DNA of 6,588 nucleotides from Clostridia bacterium (GTDB taxonomy: Bacteria > Bacillota > Clostridia > Oscillospirales > Acutalibacteraceae): assembly GCA_900759575.1 (NCBI GenBank), contig CAAEVU010000100.1:1-6588 (forward strand). Direction: 5' to 3'. The position numbers and the translations under genes are program-made. Position 1 is the stretch's first letter. Every line of letters starts with the position of its first letter. Below are positions 5,971 through 6,588 of this stretch, one piece after another. The notes below the pieces were generated by a model. That model made no database searches. It was not told the DNA's origin and saw only the letters and a list, made by a program, of their open reading frames with translations.

Positions 5971-6588
5971 ATGGAGAGAAGAAAAGGAAATTTCAGTGGA
6001 AATCGAAACAACAGCCGTCGGGGCGGGTTCGGAAAACGCACCTTTGGACCCACCGAGGCCTATGAACTGCCCAGTTCTGCCAGTACTTTGGAGGAAAAAG
6101 TGATCGTTGCCGCATTGAAACGGTGTGGCGGCGACGGAGTGCCTTCCCGTTCTCTGCAGCGGGAGGCGGGTATCCACGATAAGAACGCATTTTACGATGC
6201 CCTCCACTCCTTGAAGGACAAGGGGGAGATCCAGGTAGACAAGGATCACTGGGTGAAGTTGGTGCCCCGTGGGGGCGACATTGAAGCGGAGATCGTGTCT
6301 CTTTCCGAGCGGTTTGGCTTTGCCCGTCCCAAGCTGGGCGGGGAGGATATCTTTGTTCCGGGCAGCGGGTTAAAAGGAGCTTTCCTGGGAGACGTGGTGA
6401 TCTTGACGGATCTGCAAAAGCGGGATAAAGGTCCCAGCGGCAGAGTAAAGCGGATCGTTTCCCGTCCGGAACAGCCCATGACCGGTACGGTGCATATCGA
6501 TGAAAACGGCGCGCGGGTGACCCCCGATGGAGCGTTGCGGTATGATTTGACTGTGGTGAATGGGTTGAATGGTGCCAAAGATGGGGAT
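5971..6588 (+). CDS. rnr: ribonuclease R, N-terminal part (cut by window end)
   Basis: This is the first 206 residues of a 3'-to-5' exoribonuclease of the RNase II/R family, which degrades structured RNA in the cytoplasm and takes part in RNA turnover and trans-translation. Residues 1-26 are a basic, glycine/asparagine/arginine-rich tail (RRKGNFSG, NRNNSRRGG). Residues about 38-97 form a winged-helix domain typical of RNase R rather than RNase II. Residues about 103-145 are the first cold-shock RNA-binding domain, with FGFARP and DIFVPGSGLKGAFLGD. A second cold-shock domain begins near 157 with GRVKRIVSR. The catalytic RNB and S1 domains lie beyond the window. The ATG follows the purine-rich GAAAGAAAGAGAG. 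An in-frame GTG at 5965 is an alternative. The frame is open to the edge, so nothing suggests a broken gene. It is probably the third gene of the ABC-murD-rnr unit. Confidence 0.88.
   Translation, partial: MERRKGNFSGNRNNSRRGGFGKRTFGPTEAYELPSSASTLEEKVIVAALKRCGGDGVPSRSLQREAGIHDKNAFYDALHSLKDKGEIQVDKDHWVKLVPRGGDIEAEIVSLSERFGFARPKLGGEDIFVPGSGLKGAFLGDVVILTDLQKRDKGPSGRVKRIVSRPEQPMTGTVHIDENGARVTPDGALRYDLTVVNGLNGAKDGD

Noticed and set aside
4767..6053. 428-codon minus-strand open frame opposite murD and the start of rnr
   Set aside because: It spans two clear plus-strand genes and their spacer, and it shows no family features. It is a by-product of codon usage.

Overview
The window looks like a piece of a Gram-positive, low-to-moderate GC Clostridia chromosome, most likely a gut Oscillospirales/Ruminococcaceae-type organism. 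That placement is an inference from the style of the proteins (YqhD/BdhA-like iron alcohol dehydrogenase, clostridial-type D-2-hydroxyacid dehydrogenase, a MurD with a GIGRSHMPL N-terminal loop), from frequent GTG/TTG starts, and from near-consensus sigma-A promoters. There are no mobile elements, CRISPR arrays, tRNAs or rRNAs. The five protein genes are recognisable housekeeping or metabolic families. The most unusual content is in the non-coding DNA.

Layout. Positions 1-339 contain no supportable protein gene. They hold an exact-consensus promoter (TTGACA, 17 bp, TATAAT; 117-145) that points at nothing but a perfect 15-bp intrinsic terminator (216-252). The roughly 100-nt interval between them can fold into a hairpin and has an unpaired C-rich, anti-Shine-Dalgarno-like stretch, so it is a good candidate for a stand-alone small RNA. 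The same terminator, read on the other strand, closes the leftward gene pair. That pair is a D-2-hydroxyacid dehydrogenase (1609-2559, minus) followed by an iron-containing, probably NADPH-dependent alcohol dehydrogenase (340-1518, minus). Both are reductases that turn over carbonyl compounds, and both appear adapted to NADP(H).

Positions 2560-2735 are a divergent control region. A minus-strand promoter (TTGCAA, 17 bp, TATAAT) drives the dehydrogenases. A plus-strand extended -10 promoter (TTGATT, 17 bp, TGg CATAAT) drives the rightward genes. Overlapping GC-rich palindromes between the two promoters look like an operator.

The rightward genes form a compact probable operon: an ABC exporter half-transporter with fused membrane and ATPase domains (2736-4541), the peptidoglycan precursor ligase MurD (4560-5933), and the start of ribonuclease R (from 5971, cut by the window end). 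MurD acts in cytoplasmic cell-wall precursor synthesis. RNase R degrades structured RNA. The exporter's substrate cannot be read from sequence.
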